Assembly (NCBI RefSeq): GCF_009758205.1
Contig: NZ_WRXN01000003.1
Location: forward strand, 124,001-188,000
Direction: 5' to 3'
Length of the DNA: 64,000 bases
From: Chitinophaga tropicalis
Lineage (GTDB): Bacteria; Bacteroidota; Bacteroidia; Chitinophagales; Chitinophagaceae
This document shows, in pieces, positions 34,944-44,077 of this stretch; position 1 is the first letter of the stretch; each line of letters begins with the position of its first letter. Both the position numbers and the translations under genes were made by a program. Under the pieces are notes generated by a model. It was not told the DNA's origin. It saw nothing but the letters and a program-made list of their open reading frames with translations, and ran no database searches.

Positions 34944-35572
34944 AGGTGTTTCGACAGATTAATGGATAAGTATATGATACGGTTAAGATTCAGGATAAAT
35001 TGCTTGTTTAGCAGGAATTTTATTCACAGCCAATAAGTCGTTCAAAAAGGCAGAAGCCAACAGGCTAAACAGGTGCAATCTCAATTTCATATACGTCGGT
35101 TAGAGGCTGTAAAGCTATTATGTACCGTCTGAAAGCAGGGAGGGGGAATGTTTCAAATTGGGGCGATAAATGTTACAAATAGCTGGTTTTCATCGCTATC
35201 TTTTTGATAGAATCCGGTCATCCCGACTGATTATCAATTGAAGCTGAAGCCGCTCGCAGAGCTACCGTCCGGACACATTTTATTTCTATTTTTGAAATAA
35301 AAAGGTGCAAAGCAGGCATTTTTACGAATAAAAGATTTCAAAATACAGATTGGCATCCAGAAGATACCACCGGGTATTTCTGTTTTGGAGAGGAATAGTA
35401 TTCATCCGGCAGACTGACAGAAATAAGAAAATTTAAACATGTTCTTATTTAATGGCATGTCTGTTGATGCGCAAAGACGCCAGAAGCCCGGACAACCCGG
35501 CCACAATTAATTAGCGTATTATCATTGTTAAGAAATAAGCGCTACATTTATCTACTTATCCCAACTTTATAA
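34944..35572. other. Long intergenic region upstream of the serine hydrolase
   Basis: No gene of any length looks coding. There is an 8-bp hairpin, TTTATTTC/GAAATAAA, at about 35279-35301. Promoters for the divergent neighbours are expected here but no convincing TAnnTTTG pair was found. Confidence 0.4.
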
Positions 35573-37066
35573 ATGAAACATCAACTACTTACACGCTTTT
35601 CATTTTTGCCACTTTGTTTGATCACTGCCTTTGCTGGTGCACAATCTCTTACTACTTCCGATAGTATAGATCTTTTTGTAAAGAGCAAAATGCAGCAACG
35701 CCACATTCCTGCCTTGCAAGTAGCGGTTGTCCGGAATGGAGCAATCGTCAAGAACACAACTTATGGCATTGCCAATCTTGAATATGATGTCAAGGCAACT
35801 GATCAAACGATCTTTTCTGTTAACTCAATTACCAAAGCCTTTGCAGGCGTCGCTATTATGCAATTGGCGGAAGATAATAAGCTGAAAATTACAGATCAGC
35901 TGTCGAATTATCTGGACAGCTTACCTGATAGCTGGAAGAGTATCACTTTGCAGCAGGTGCTGACACATATCTCCGGACTGCCAGATATCATGAATGAGGA
36001 AGAGCAGGTTATGGGACATGGAGATGAGCAGGAAGCGATGCAAAAGGTAAAGCTGTTACCAATTGAGTTTAAACCCGGTGAAAAATTCAGGTACAACCAG
36101 ACGGGCTATGTGTTATTGGGACAGATCATCACAAAATTAAGTGGAATGCATTTTACACGGTTTATCGAGGAAAGGCAGTTCAAACCTGCCGGTATGGTGC
36201 TGACACGGTTTGGCGACTCCTACGATGTAATTCCCAATTATGCGGGCGCCTATACGATGACCCGACAAGTGGGCGACCGCTTTATTCGAAACAGTACGCC
36301 GGGAAATAGTTATATGCAGTTTCCCGTGTTTTTCAGAACGGCTGCAGGTATACAATCCACGGCTACAGAGATGGCCAACTGGGTGATAGCTTTGAAGGGC
36401 GGGAAACTATTAAAACAGCCATCCAGCATTGAACTCTTGTGGACACCAGCTAAACTTAATAATGGAAAGACCGGCGGCTTTAACCTGTTAACAAATGGAT
36501 ATGCCTTGGGTTGGCCTACTGTAACCAGGGATGAGCATCCTGCTGTTGCACCCGTTGGCGGCGGACGGTCTGCATTATTCGTATATCTCAAAGATGACCT
36601 TTCTATTGTAGTATTGACAAATCTGATAGGAGGCAATCCTGATCAGTTTATTGATGAAATAGCAGGCTTCTATATCCCGGAGATGCGTGAAGCCAATGGT
36701 TTCGGGTTGCCGGCAAATCTGAAAAAATTGAGAACTGCCTTGCTGAAAGAGGGCTTCGACAAAGCTGTCGCCGTCGCTACCCGTTTGAAAAAGAAAGATC
36801 CGGCATTTCAACTGGGCGAAAATGAATTGAATAAATGGGGGTATCAACTCTTCGATCAAAAGAATATCAGCGCAGCGATAGCTATTTTCAAACTGAACGT
36901 GTCATTATATCCTCATAGTGCAAATACTTATGACAGCCTTGCGGAATTATTGGAGGCTGCGGAGCGGTATTCAGAAGCCTTAATCAATTACCGAAAAGTG
37001 ATTGAACTAGAGCCCAAGAATAAACACGCGGCTGCAAGAGTACAAGCTTTGTCGGCTAAATATTAA
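35573..37066 (+). CDS. Class C beta-lactamase-like serine hydrolase with C-terminal TPR
   Basis: A 497-residue secreted protein. The signal peptide is about 1-23 (ends AFAGAQ). The beta-lactamase/penicillin-binding fold has the nucleophile motif S85-I-T-K88 and YNQ at 174-176 in the FRYNQTGYVLLG context; the family's usual form is YxN, so this is a variant. A C-terminal TPR-like region (about 430-490) reads YPHSANTYDSLAELLEAAER and YRKVIELEPKNKHA. It is probably an esterase or D-aminopeptidase-like envelope enzyme rather than a resistance lactamase (inference). It stands as a single transcription unit. Confidence 0.85.
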   Translation: MKHQLLTRFSFLPLCLITAFAGAQSLTTSDSIDLFVKSKMQQRHIPALQVAVVRNGAIVKNTTYGIANLEYDVKATDQTIFSVNSITKAFAGVAIMQLAEDNKLKITDQLSNYLDSLPDSWKSITLQQVLTHISGLPDIMNEEEQVMGHGDEQEAMQKVKLLPIEFKPGEKFRYNQTGYVLLGQIITKLSGMHFTRFIEERQFKPAGMVLTRFGDSYDVIPNYAGAYTMTRQVGDRFIRNSTPGNSYMQFPVFFRTAAGIQSTATEMANWVIALKGGKLLKQPSSIELLWTPAKLNNGKTGGFNLLTNGYALGWPTVTRDEHPAVAPVGGGRSALFVYLKDDLSIVVLTNLIGGNPDQFIDEIAGFYIPEMREANGFGLPANLKKLRTALLKEGFDKAVAVATRLKKKDPAFQLGENELNKWGYQLFDQKNISAAIAIFKLNVSLYPHSANTYDSLAELLEAAERYSEALINYRKVIELEPKNKHAAARVQALSAKY

Positions 37067-37210
37067 AAGGGGGCTTGCTTAGGCTGCGGCGGGATTTTCT
37101 TTTATATACAAAACATGACCTCGTACTTTTTTATCGTGAACATGAGGTAAGATCTTTTAGGATTGTCAAAACATTGCCTGGCAGTTCGAAAACCATTGCT
37201 CAACACTGGA

Positions 37211-37246
37211 AAGACAGGTTCGCACTTGCGAATCTGTCTTATTTTT
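37211..37246 (+). terminator. Strong intrinsic terminator downstream of the serine hydrolase
   Basis: AAGACAGGTTCGCA (37211-37224) pairs with TGCGAATCTGTCTT (37227-37240), with one G-T pair, and is followed by ATTTTTG. It lies 145 bp after the hydrolase stop codon and 28 bp before the next gene. The region 37067-37210 holds no credible gene. Confidence 0.85.
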
Positions 37247-37274
37247 GTCGTATTTCACAAATCAAAATGAAAAT

Positions 37275-37829
37275 ATGAGAATTGCGATAATCGGTGCTCA
37301 CCGGGTCGGTAAAACAACATTAGCGGAAGAACTTATGGCGAACCTTCCTGGATATACACTTGAAATGGAGCCATATTATCAACTGGAAACATCAGGGTAT
37401 GAATTTTCAGAAATTCCTACTGCTGAGGATTTTATTGAACAGTTTAATTATTCGGCAAAACTGGTTTCTAAAAGCGAACGCAATGTGATATTTGACAGAT
37501 GTGTCATTGATATCTTAGCCTATCTTCATGTTATTGACCCGGGAAGGAATATTCAACTGTTATTTGAAACAGCTCAAACTGTAATTGCCGGAATCGATCT
37601 TCTCGTGTTTGTTCCTATAGAAGAACCGGATCTGATTCCCGGCCATCAGACAGATCTGCCAAAACTTAGAGGCCTGGTTAATGATTTGCTCCATGATTGG
37701 ATTGGGGATTTTGGCATAGAGGCAATTGAAGTCAGCGGTACTTTATCGAACCGCAGAGACCAGGTACTCGCTATAGACTGGCCAGACGATGCAGCAGATT
37801 ATCCACGAGAAGCTGATCGAAAAGGCTAA
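37275..37829 (+). CDS. P-loop NTPase / nucleoside-kinase-like protein, 3' end altered
   Basis: A 184-residue protein from the ATG at 37275 (MRIAIIGAHRVGKTTLAEEL), with P-loop GAHRVGKT at 7-14. Later segments FDRCVIDILAYLHVID (Walker B-like) and LLVFVPIEEPDLIP fit AAA_28/dNMP-kinase-like ATPases. The last 13 residues are read from DNA that in another frame encodes an AraC-type HTH, so the natural C-terminus has probably been replaced by a recombination near 37.79 kb. Function unknown; the kinase fold is well supported. Confidence 0.7.
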   Translation: MRIAIIGAHRVGKTTLAEELMANLPGYTLEMEPYYQLETSGYEFSEIPTAEDFIEQFNYSAKLVSKSERNVIFDRCVIDILAYLHVIDPGRNIQLLFETAQTVIAGIDLLVFVPIEEPDLIPGHQTDLPKLRGLVNDLLHDWIGDFGIEAIEVSGTLSNRRDQVLAIDWPDDAADYPREADRKG

Positions 37830-37968
37830 GGAAAAATTATCTACGACGCGGCTGTCTCTAAGTGAGATCGCCTATCAGCTTGGTTTTGAGCATCCTCAAT
37901 CTTTCAATAAATTATTTAAAAGCAAGACCAAACAAAGCCCGTTGGATTTCCGGCAGTCCTTCAACTGA
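37789..37968 (+). pseudogene. Isolated AraC-type HTH half-domain (59 aa)
   Basis: From the ATG at 37789 the frame encodes 59 residues: KLSTTRLSLSEIAYQLGFEH followed by PQSFNKLFKSKTKQSPLDFR. This is the second HTH and end of an AraC regulator without its first HTH or sensor domain. It overlaps the 3' end of the P-loop gene by 41 bp in a different frame. It is most likely a remnant; expression as a mini-protein cannot be excluded. Confidence 0.65.
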
Positions 37969-38147
37969 AATGCCTATATACAATCTTTGAATAAGACGGT
38001 CTGGAAACGAAGGTAGTCATTCGGTATAGTCAGCTTTTTTGATGGCAATGAAATTTATACCTGCTGGTTATGGGATTGCTGTATCGCCCGCAGGAACCGC
38101 CTTGTTAAATTCATGCTCAACAGTACGACGGAAGATTTGAGCCTGTC

Positions 38148-38461
38148 ATGTTTTGTTTTGATGAGGAGGTCCTCCGCCAGTTTCAGTAAAAGCACCAGAA
38201 CCGCGCCGCAGTTTTTTGTCAGAACGAGCTATTATCGAGGTTGCTAAAAGTGAATGGATTTACAGCTTTATCCTATCGATAAAACCTTATTATAGAGGTG
38301 TTATGGAACCGGATGCCGCCTTTGAAGATGTAAAGTATGAGGAACTTTTGATTATCTTGTTGAGATTGCAACCTGAGCTTGCGGATATATTCTTTAATTT
38401 CGATACCCTTCAAAAAATTAATTTAGAAGCCTATATGAACCGCAACATAAGCAAAGACTAA
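38148..38461 (+). pseudogene. Broken sensor domain of an ExsA-type AraC regulator
   Basis: Starting with ATG at 38148 the DNA reads MFCFDEEVLRQFQ and then stops. After a frame change, 38216-38461 reads VAKSEWIYSFILSIKPYY ... KYEELLIILLRLQPELADIF ... INLEAYMNRN. This is the arrangement found between the cupin and HTH parts of ExsA-like regulators. The N-terminus and HTH are missing. A complete AraC gene follows 20 bp later. Confidence 0.5.
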
Positions 38462-38481
38462 TTGATTAACTTCGCTTAATA

Positions 38482-39351
38482 ATGATCATTAGAGTTATGC
38501 GCGGTACCACTTTTCCTGAAAATCTGAGCCAGAACAAAGGGATTCCTATACGTATTGTTTCTCCGGAGTTTGGACATATAGCGCCGGAGTTGGCAGCTCA
38601 ATACGGATCTGCCCAGCGGCTGCCTTATTATTTCTTTCTTTTCGTTCTGGACGGGAACAGTCGGGAGGTTATCGATGGGGAAACTATTGAAGTTGGCAAA
38701 AATGAACTTTTTTTTGCCTTACCCCACCAGCTCAGGAAACTTAGTACAACTCGCCATAACGCATACTGCTATAAATTGGGGTTTGATGACGAGTGCCTTT
38801 CGCGATTGCCCAGAAAGTTCCCCTTTTTGCTCAACCCGCTGAACCGGCAAAAAATCAGTTTCCCGCCGGATGCTGCACTTAGGCTGTGGAACACTTTTAA
38901 GATCTTAAATGAACTGCTACGTACTGCTAATACTGAGCCGGAACTGATCCTGGCTTACGTAAACAGCGTGCTTACAGAAATAAACACCGCTTATTTTGTC
39001 TTGCATAAAAAACACACAGCAGGGAGCCTTGATACGTTTTTAGGGTTCAAGTTATTTGTAGAAGATAACCTTACAGATCAACCTGCCATAACGGAGATCG
39101 CGGAAAAGCTGGCCGTAAGCACAGATTGTTTATATAGGATCGTAAAACAGCATTCGGGTGTTTCACCTAAGGAATTCATCACCGACCGTTTGATTATAGA
39201 GGCAAGGCGTAGAATATATCATAATCAAAATACCTCTGTAAAGGAACTGGCATTTGAGCTTGGCTTCAATGATCCGGGGTATTTTTCGCGCTTGTTTAAG
39301 AAAGTAACCGGTAAAACGATAGCCGGCTTTTATCAGGATCTGTCCTTGTAA
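38482..39351 (+). CDS. AraC-family transcriptional regulator
   Basis: A 289-residue regulator with an N-terminal cupin-like sensor (about 20-170) and a C-terminal double HTH (about 195-285): ITEIAEKLAVSTDCLYRIVK, then SVKELAFELGFNDPGYFSRL and FKKVTGKTIAGFY. It stands 63 bp upstream of the NAD-dependent epimerase gene in the same direction and may regulate it. Effector unknown. Confidence 0.92.
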   Translation: MIIRVMRGTTFPENLSQNKGIPIRIVSPEFGHIAPELAAQYGSAQRLPYYFFLFVLDGNSREVIDGETIEVGKNELFFALPHQLRKLSTTRHNAYCYKLGFDDECLSRLPRKFPFLLNPLNRQKISFPPDAALRLWNTFKILNELLRTANTEPELILAYVNSVLTEINTAYFVLHKKHTAGSLDTFLGFKLFVEDNLTDQPAITEIAEKLAVSTDCLYRIVKQHSGVSPKEFITDRLIIEARRRIYHNQNTSVKELAFELGFNDPGYFSRLFKKVTGKTIAGFYQDLSL

Positions 39352-39414
39352 AAGCGGTTTTTGTCCAAACCATACTATTGCATTAGCCCCACCTTTGTCT
39401 AAAATAATTTAATT

Positions 39415-40242
39415 ATGGACAGACAATTTGGTAAAATATTGGTAACAGGTGCGACCGGCTTAGTGGGTTCAAGGCTTTTGCCCCGCCTTGTCGAAGCAGG
39501 ATATAATTGTTCGGCACTGGTACGTGGCAAAGAAGTTGCGGCCGGAGTAACAGCTATTGAAGGCGATTTGTTCGACCCGGCGACACTGCAAGCGGCAGTA
39601 AAAGATGTGAAAGTGATCATTCACCTGGCAGCCGTGTTCCGGTCGCCGGACACGGACCTGATCTGGAAAAGTAACCTGGAGGGTACACGCAACCTCATTG
39701 ATACCGTAAAGAGCAATGCCCCTGATGCCCGTTTCATTTTTGCAAGTACCAGTCATGTTTATGACAAGAACAATCCGCACCCCGGCCGGGAGGACGATGC
39801 GCTTAACCCGCAGCATGCCTATCCGGCCAGTAAAGTTGCTGCGGAAAAGGAGTTGCGTGAAAGCGGGTTAAATTGGTCGGTTCTTCGCTTCCCATTTGTT
39901 TACGGGGATGGTGACGGCCACCTGGAAGATCTGCCCAAACACGTTACCGCTTCTAACTTTCATCCGGCTATGCGGGTGAGCACCATTCACCATCGCGATA
40001 TATACACGGCCATCATGATGGCTTTGCAAGGGGCCATGGACGGACGGATAGTCAATATCGCAGATGAGGCCCCAACCACATTATACGAGCTATTGCAGCT
40101 TGTTGGCGAACCAATGGTTTCCTCAGCAGAGCCGCTGATGAATCCCTGGTATCTGCATGCCGATGCATCCCTGGCCCGTAGTTTAGGTTTTCAGGCCTCA
40201 GTGAGAACCGTCTATCAGGCGGCGCAGGAAAACCTGCTTTGA
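39415..40242 (+). CDS. NAD(P)-dependent epimerase/dehydratase (extended SDR)
   Basis: A 275-residue Rossmann protein with the nucleotide motif VTGATGLVGSRLLPRL near the N-terminus, then VIHLAAVF, FASTSHVYD and an active-site-like YPASKVAAEKEL. It is shorter than typical sugar-nucleotide epimerases (about 310-330), consistent with NmrA/DUF-type extended SDRs acting on small molecules. Downstream lies a strong hairpin. Probably expressed with or regulated by the AraC protein before it. Confidence 0.87.
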   Translation: MDRQFGKILVTGATGLVGSRLLPRLVEAGYNCSALVRGKEVAAGVTAIEGDLFDPATLQAAVKDVKVIIHLAAVFRSPDTDLIWKSNLEGTRNLIDTVKSNAPDARFIFASTSHVYDKNNPHPGREDDALNPQHAYPASKVAAEKELRESGLNWSVLRFPFVYGDGDGHLEDLPKHVTASNFHPAMRVSTIHHRDIYTAIMMALQGAMDGRIVNIADEAPTTLYELLQLVGEPMVSSAEPLMNPWYLHADASLARSLGFQASVRTVYQAAQENLL

Positions 40243-40252
40243 GAGCTGTAGC

Positions 40253-40287
40253 GTGTAAAGCCCCTGAATATCTCAGGAGCTTTACAC
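40253..40287 (+). terminator. Two-part hairpin after the epimerase gene
   Basis: GTGTAAAGC pairs with GCTTTACAC (9 bp) and an inner CCTGA/TCAGG (5 bp) extends it. It starts 11 bp after the stop codon. There is no long T-run. Confidence 0.7.
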
Positions 40288-40360
40288 ACTTGTGTCCGGT
40301 TTACCTCATTTGTTACCATATAGTACATGACTGCGTTACGATGTCTACTATCTTTACCCA

Positions 40361-40391
40361 AAGGGACAAACTTTTATAAAATTTGTCCCTT
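40361..40391. repeat. 10-bp inverted repeat of unknown role
   Basis: AAGGGACAAA (40361-40370) and TTTGTCCCTT (40382-40391) are perfect inverted copies around an 11-nt AT loop, between convergent genes. It may be a second terminator (GGAGTTTTAG follows) or a protein-binding palindrome. Confidence 0.5.
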
Positions 40392-40534
40392 GGAGTTTTA
40401 GAGAAAACGTTGCGCTAGCGCAGATATTAAATTTTATTCCGGAAGTTTGGTAATACCCGTTTTTTCAGGGATGTTGAACACATTATCTTCTTTTTCCCGT
40501 TATTATAGCAAGGGTTTGTTAATATTGAGATTAT

Positions 40535-41107
40535 TCATTTTTTCGTCGGTGATGGCGGCATCTTGGGAGAGAGCTGCTCATATTGATACATCAGATTAAT
40601 TTTCCCATTTTTATCAAACCGCCATGTTTCCTGCAGTTCTTTAGCTTTTGTTTTTCCATTTGCATCTGTTGAATACTCCCTGGTCCATATTACTACCCAC
40701 TCTTCATCTCTATCCTTACTTCTGAGAGGTACCCAGGCATGAATAGAATCAACGACCTTGCCCATCTGTCCTCTCATCTTTTTAGCAGTAGCAATAAGTG
40801 AGTCCCTGCTGCCGGCAAACATATTACCATCAGCGAAAAACATGGTGTCAGTGTCTGCGAAAGAATTCTTTGAATTCTCAATTGTGTTGTTGTCCCAGTT
40901 TTGGTACAATTCGAGCAATGTTTGTGCGTTTTTTGCATCACCGATCTCAAAATCCGAAGAATAACTTGCCATATATGGGTAAGTCATGCTTTCATGTTTG
41001 GTTGAATCGGAATCGGATGTCTTTACAGCTTCCGTTGTTGGTTTGTTGGAGCTGGGTGTGCAGGATACTAAAAAAGCAATCGATACGAAAAGGTAAATCG
41101 TTCTCAT
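40535..41107 (-). CDS. NTF2-like lipoprotein
   Basis: A 190-residue lipoprotein (lipobox FLVSCTPSS, Cys about 16) with a Ser/Thr-rich linker and an NTF2/SnoaL-like domain. The domain pattern includes LLELYQNWDNNTIENSKNSF, DTMFFADGNMF, a central VDSIHAWVPLRSKDRDEEWV strand pair, and ETWRFDKNGKINLMYQYEQL. It may bind a small ligand in the periplasm. Single gene; the 390 bp upstream of it lack a credible gene. Confidence 0.75.
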   Translation of the reverse strand: MRTIYLFVSIAFLVSCTPSSNKPTTEAVKTSDSDSTKHESMTYPYMASYSSDFEIGDAKNAQTLLELYQNWDNNTIENSKNSFADTDTMFFADGNMFAGSRDSLIATAKKMRGQMGKVVDSIHAWVPLRSKDRDEEWVVIWTREYSTDANGKTKAKELQETWRFDKNGKINLMYQYEQLSPKMPPSPTKK

Positions 41108-41497
41108 AAAAATTGTTTCTAAATTTTTAAATAATAAATAAAGACAAGAGCGACGTCTGAAAAGTGAAGGGATTGGGGCGTATTACCTAATTCTAAGATA
41201 AGGATTTTTATGAACTCAAAAGTAAAATTTATGATGCATGTTGTTGAGGTTCAATATTTTTAATGTGCGAAAAGCAATCGAATGCTTATAAAGATAGAAA
41301 TTGGAGCAGATATATTCTCCCGTACGAGGACTTTCAATAAAACTAAAAACTGTATTTTCTGAATTTGCTATACTATATCCGCTTCTGAAACTGTTGGAAT
41401 ATCTTACTGTAACCATTGAACTGGAGGAACGGAAAACACGGGAGGCTTTTTATGGGGATATGGTTTAGGTAGTTGATGGAACACGCTTAAAGCATGA
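41108..41497. other. Intergenic region, no credible gene
   Basis: A 66-codon minus-strand frame (41216-41416) is present but its translation is not family-like and there is no promoter or upstream context, so it is not called. The region should contain the promoter of the NTF2-like lipoprotein gene. Confidence 0.4.
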
Positions 41498-42205
41498 TTA
41501 TCCTCGTTTCACACTACTCCATTCATGTTCTATTCCAGTCATTAAAAGCGCGTTATCAAACTGAACCGATCCCTTAGGAAAAATACTCTCATTCTCAAAA
41601 AAGCTGGAATGTACGGTCTGTACCTCAAGTGGTCGCACTTTCCAAGTGTAAGTCTGCAGCTTTAATCCTTCGTATTTCTCGTTGTTCGGCGAATAGCCTA
41701 CAGCGCCTTTTTCAAAAAAGCTTGATGCATTCTCCAATGTCTCAAATATAGAATTCGAGGCAAAGTGATCTGTTGCTACTGCGTCAATGGATATACTAGT
41801 ATTGTCGGAGCTGGTAAAATCAATATGGTAACTATTATTAGCTTCCATGACATTGAATTTAGCTAAATAATGTATTCCCGGAAATAACCGTCCGCCTACA
41901 AGAGTATTTAGTTTCAATGATGTGTCACGCCTCGGAATGTAAACACCTTCCCTGATTGCACCTCCTTCCTCCCACTCAACGGCAATCCGGTGTGCTCCGT
42001 TTTCAGAAGAAATGCCGATAAAGTCAGGAAGTCCTTTAGGTTTAATATGCTTCAATCTGATGAGGCAAATGCCTACAATCGCTTTACCTTTATATATCTT
42101 GGCCTTGAATGGTTCAGGAATAATCTTTTGAACAGTATTTGGGTCAGCCGTAAAGTTCACGAGGATCCGACGATCAATATAGCCATGTATTATGGGTATC
42201 TTCAT
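41498..42205 (-). CDS. DUF2071-like (acetoacetate decarboxylase-fold) protein
   Basis: A 235-residue protein from the ATG at 42205 (KIPIIHGYIDRRILVNFTAD). The extra N-terminus of the longer frame is not protein-like. The pattern VQKIIPEPFKAKIYKGKAIV, then GISSENGAHRIAVEW and REGVYIPRRDTSLKLNTLVGGRLFPGIH fits DUF2071, which shares the acetoacetate decarboxylase fold. It lies 138 bp downstream of the dehydratase gene in the same direction. Function unknown. Confidence 0.75.
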   Translation of the reverse strand: MKIPIIHGYIDRRILVNFTADPNTVQKIIPEPFKAKIYKGKAIVGICLIRLKHIKPKGLPDFIGISSENGAHRIAVEWEEGGAIREGVYIPRRDTSLKLNTLVGGRLFPGIHYLAKFNVMEANNSYHIDFTSSDNTSISIDAVATDHFASNSIFETLENASSFFEKGAVGYSPNNEKYEGLKLQTYTWKVRPLEVQTVHSSFFENESIFPKGSVQFDNALLMTGIEHEWSSVKRG

Positions 42206-42343
42206 ATTCAAATATAAGTTTAGCCGCCATATAAATATACGACACGCTGGTTGATTTCTTTCCGAGTAACCCAGGTGAGCAAGCCAGTAGCGGTAGCACA
42301 ATCATGCTCAATAGTGTTACTATTGATGCCAGCGACCTACATC

Positions 42344-44077
42344 TCAATGAAGATCCCTGATCACCTCCGCTCCTGAACCATTCCGTAATATATCCAGGTC
42401 TGCACCGAGATGTGCCTGTTGCACATGATCAATATAGAATTTAACATACCCACGGGTTGCCATAGGGGCAGGCGGCTGCCAGCTTGCTTTGCGTGCGGCC
42501 AGCTCTTCATCGGTAATATCAAGATGCAACTTCCTGGCAGCTACATCCAGCTCAATCATATCTCCGTCATGTACGAGAGCCAGTACACCTCCTATGGCTG
42601 ATTCCGGCGATACATGCAATACTACTGTACCACCTGCCGTACCACTCATGCGGCCATCAGAAATGCGTACCATATCTTTAACGCCTTTTTGCAGGAGTTT
42701 CATCGGCAGATCAACATTACCTACTTCCGGCATCCCGGGATAACCCACAGGACCGGCACCTTTTAAAACTATCACACAGTTTTCATCAATATCCAGGTCC
42801 GGATCGTCGATACGGGCGATATAGTCTTCTATACATTCAAAGACGACAGCCCGGCCGCGATGTTTGAGTAAATGAGCAGATGCAGCGACAGGCTTAATAA
42901 CAGCTCCCTGCTCGCATAAATTTCCTTTCAGCACAACCATCCCGGCTTCTGATTGCAAAGGGGCCTGTAACGTAGCAATGACATCCGTGTTGTAACAGGG
43001 GGAGATCGTACAGTTGTCGCAAAGGCTTTTCCCATTAACAGTTATGACATCTGAGTTCAGATAGGGTTGCATCTCGCGGATCACCACCGGCAGCCCCCCT
43101 GAATAATAGAAGTCTTCCATCAGGAATTTTCCCGAGGGCTTAAGGTTGACCAGCAGGGGAACCCTGCTACCGGTGACATCGAAATCCTCCAATGAAAGCG
43201 GAACACCGATGCGACCAGCAATAGCCAGCAGATGGATGATAAAATTTGATGAGCCGCCAATTGCAGAATTGATCACAATGGCATTTTCAAACGCATTCCG
43301 GGTGAGTATACGGGAGAGCTTAAGGTCTTCCTTTACCATTTCTACAATACGACGCCCACTTAACTGGGCGAGCAGTTTTTTACGTGCATCCACGGCTGGA
43401 ATAGCGGCGGCGCCGGGTAATGTCAGCCCCAGGGCTTCCGACATACACGCCATCGTACTGGCAGTACCCATCGTCATACAGTGGCCCTGACTACGCGCGA
43501 CACCCGTTTCTACTTCCAGGATGTCTTGCATGGTGTAGTTTTCCACGCCTTGTTTCTCCTTTATCATCCAGTTAAATGTGCCGCTTCCGATGCATTCACC
43601 ACGAAAATGTCCATTAAGCATAGCACCGCCTGGTATTACAATCGTAGGCAGGTCTACACTGCAGGCGCCCATAATAGTGCTTGGTGTGGTTTTGTCGCAA
43701 CCGGTGAGTAGCACTACTCCGTCAATAGGATTGGCACGGATCGTTTCTTCAACATCCATGCTGGTCAGGTTACGGAACAACATCGTAGTTGGCCGCATGA
43801 CCGTTTCACCTAGCGAAGTGACCGGGAATTCAAATGGAACGCCTCCGGCTTCCAATACGCCGCGCTTTACGACTTCGGCTATGTCACGAAGGTGACCATT
43901 GCAGGGAGTAAGCTCGCTCCAGGTATTACAGATCCCGATGACAGGCCTGTTCATGAAATAATCATCGGGATAACCCTGGTTGCGGAACCAGGACCGGTGT
44001 ACAAAACTCATTTTATCCTGTTTGCCGAACCAGTCGGAACTCCTTAACTTTTTCTGTGTGCTCATTGCCGGTATCAT
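42344..44077 (-). CDS. IlvD/Edd-family sugar-acid dehydratase
   Basis: A 577-residue iron-sulphur dehydratase. Iron-sulphur ligands are likely in GCDKTTPS, SLCDNCTISPC and the GHCMTMGTAS region. The N-terminal MSFVHRSWFRNQGYPDDYFM is typical of arabonate/xylonate-type (pentonate or hexonate) dehydratases rather than IlvD of branched-chain synthesis. It should convert an aldonate to a 2-keto-3-deoxy-aldonate. The start codon abuts the SusD stop (TAAATG), so susC, susD and this gene form one operon. An in-frame ATG at 44065 is an alternative start. Confidence 0.9.
   Translation of the reverse strand: MIPAMSTQKKLRSSDWFGKQDKMSFVHRSWFRNQGYPDDYFMNRPVIGICNTWSELTPCNGHLRDIAEVVKRGVLEAGGVPFEFPVTSLGETVMRPTTMLFRNLTSMDVEETIRANPIDGVVLLTGCDKTTPSTIMGACSVDLPTIVIPGGAMLNGHFRGECIGSGTFNWMIKEKQGVENYTMQDILEVETGVARSQGHCMTMGTASTMACMSEALGLTLPGAAAIPAVDARKKLLAQLSGRRIVEMVKEDLKLSRILTRNAFENAIVINSAIGGSSNFIIHLLAIAGRIGVPLSLEDFDVTGSRVPLLVNLKPSGKFLMEDFYYSGGLPVVIREMQPYLNSDVITVNGKSLCDNCTISPCYNTDVIATLQAPLQSEAGMVVLKGNLCEQGAVIKPVAASAHLLKHRGRAVVFECIEDYIARIDDPDLDIDENCVIVLKGAGPVGYPGMPEVGNVDLPMKLLQKGVKDMVRISDGRMSGTAGGTVVLHVSPESAIGGVLALVHDGDMIELDVAARKLHLDITDEELAARKASWQPPAPMATRGYVKFYIDHVQQAHLGADLDILRNGSGAEVIRDLH

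Noticed and set aside
37075..37278. 67-codon frame between the serine hydrolase and the P-loop gene
   Set aside because: It runs through a strong intrinsic terminator and overlaps the next start codon. No protein-like pattern.
41216..41416. 66-codon minus-strand frame upstream of the NTF2-like lipoprotein
   Set aside because: No motif, no promoter-like upstream sequence, and no conserved context visible.
42308..42326. 8-bp hairpin (TCAATAGT/ACTATTGA) after the dehydratase gene
   Set aside because: A 3-nt loop and no T-run in the leftward direction make termination unlikely. It is left unannotated.
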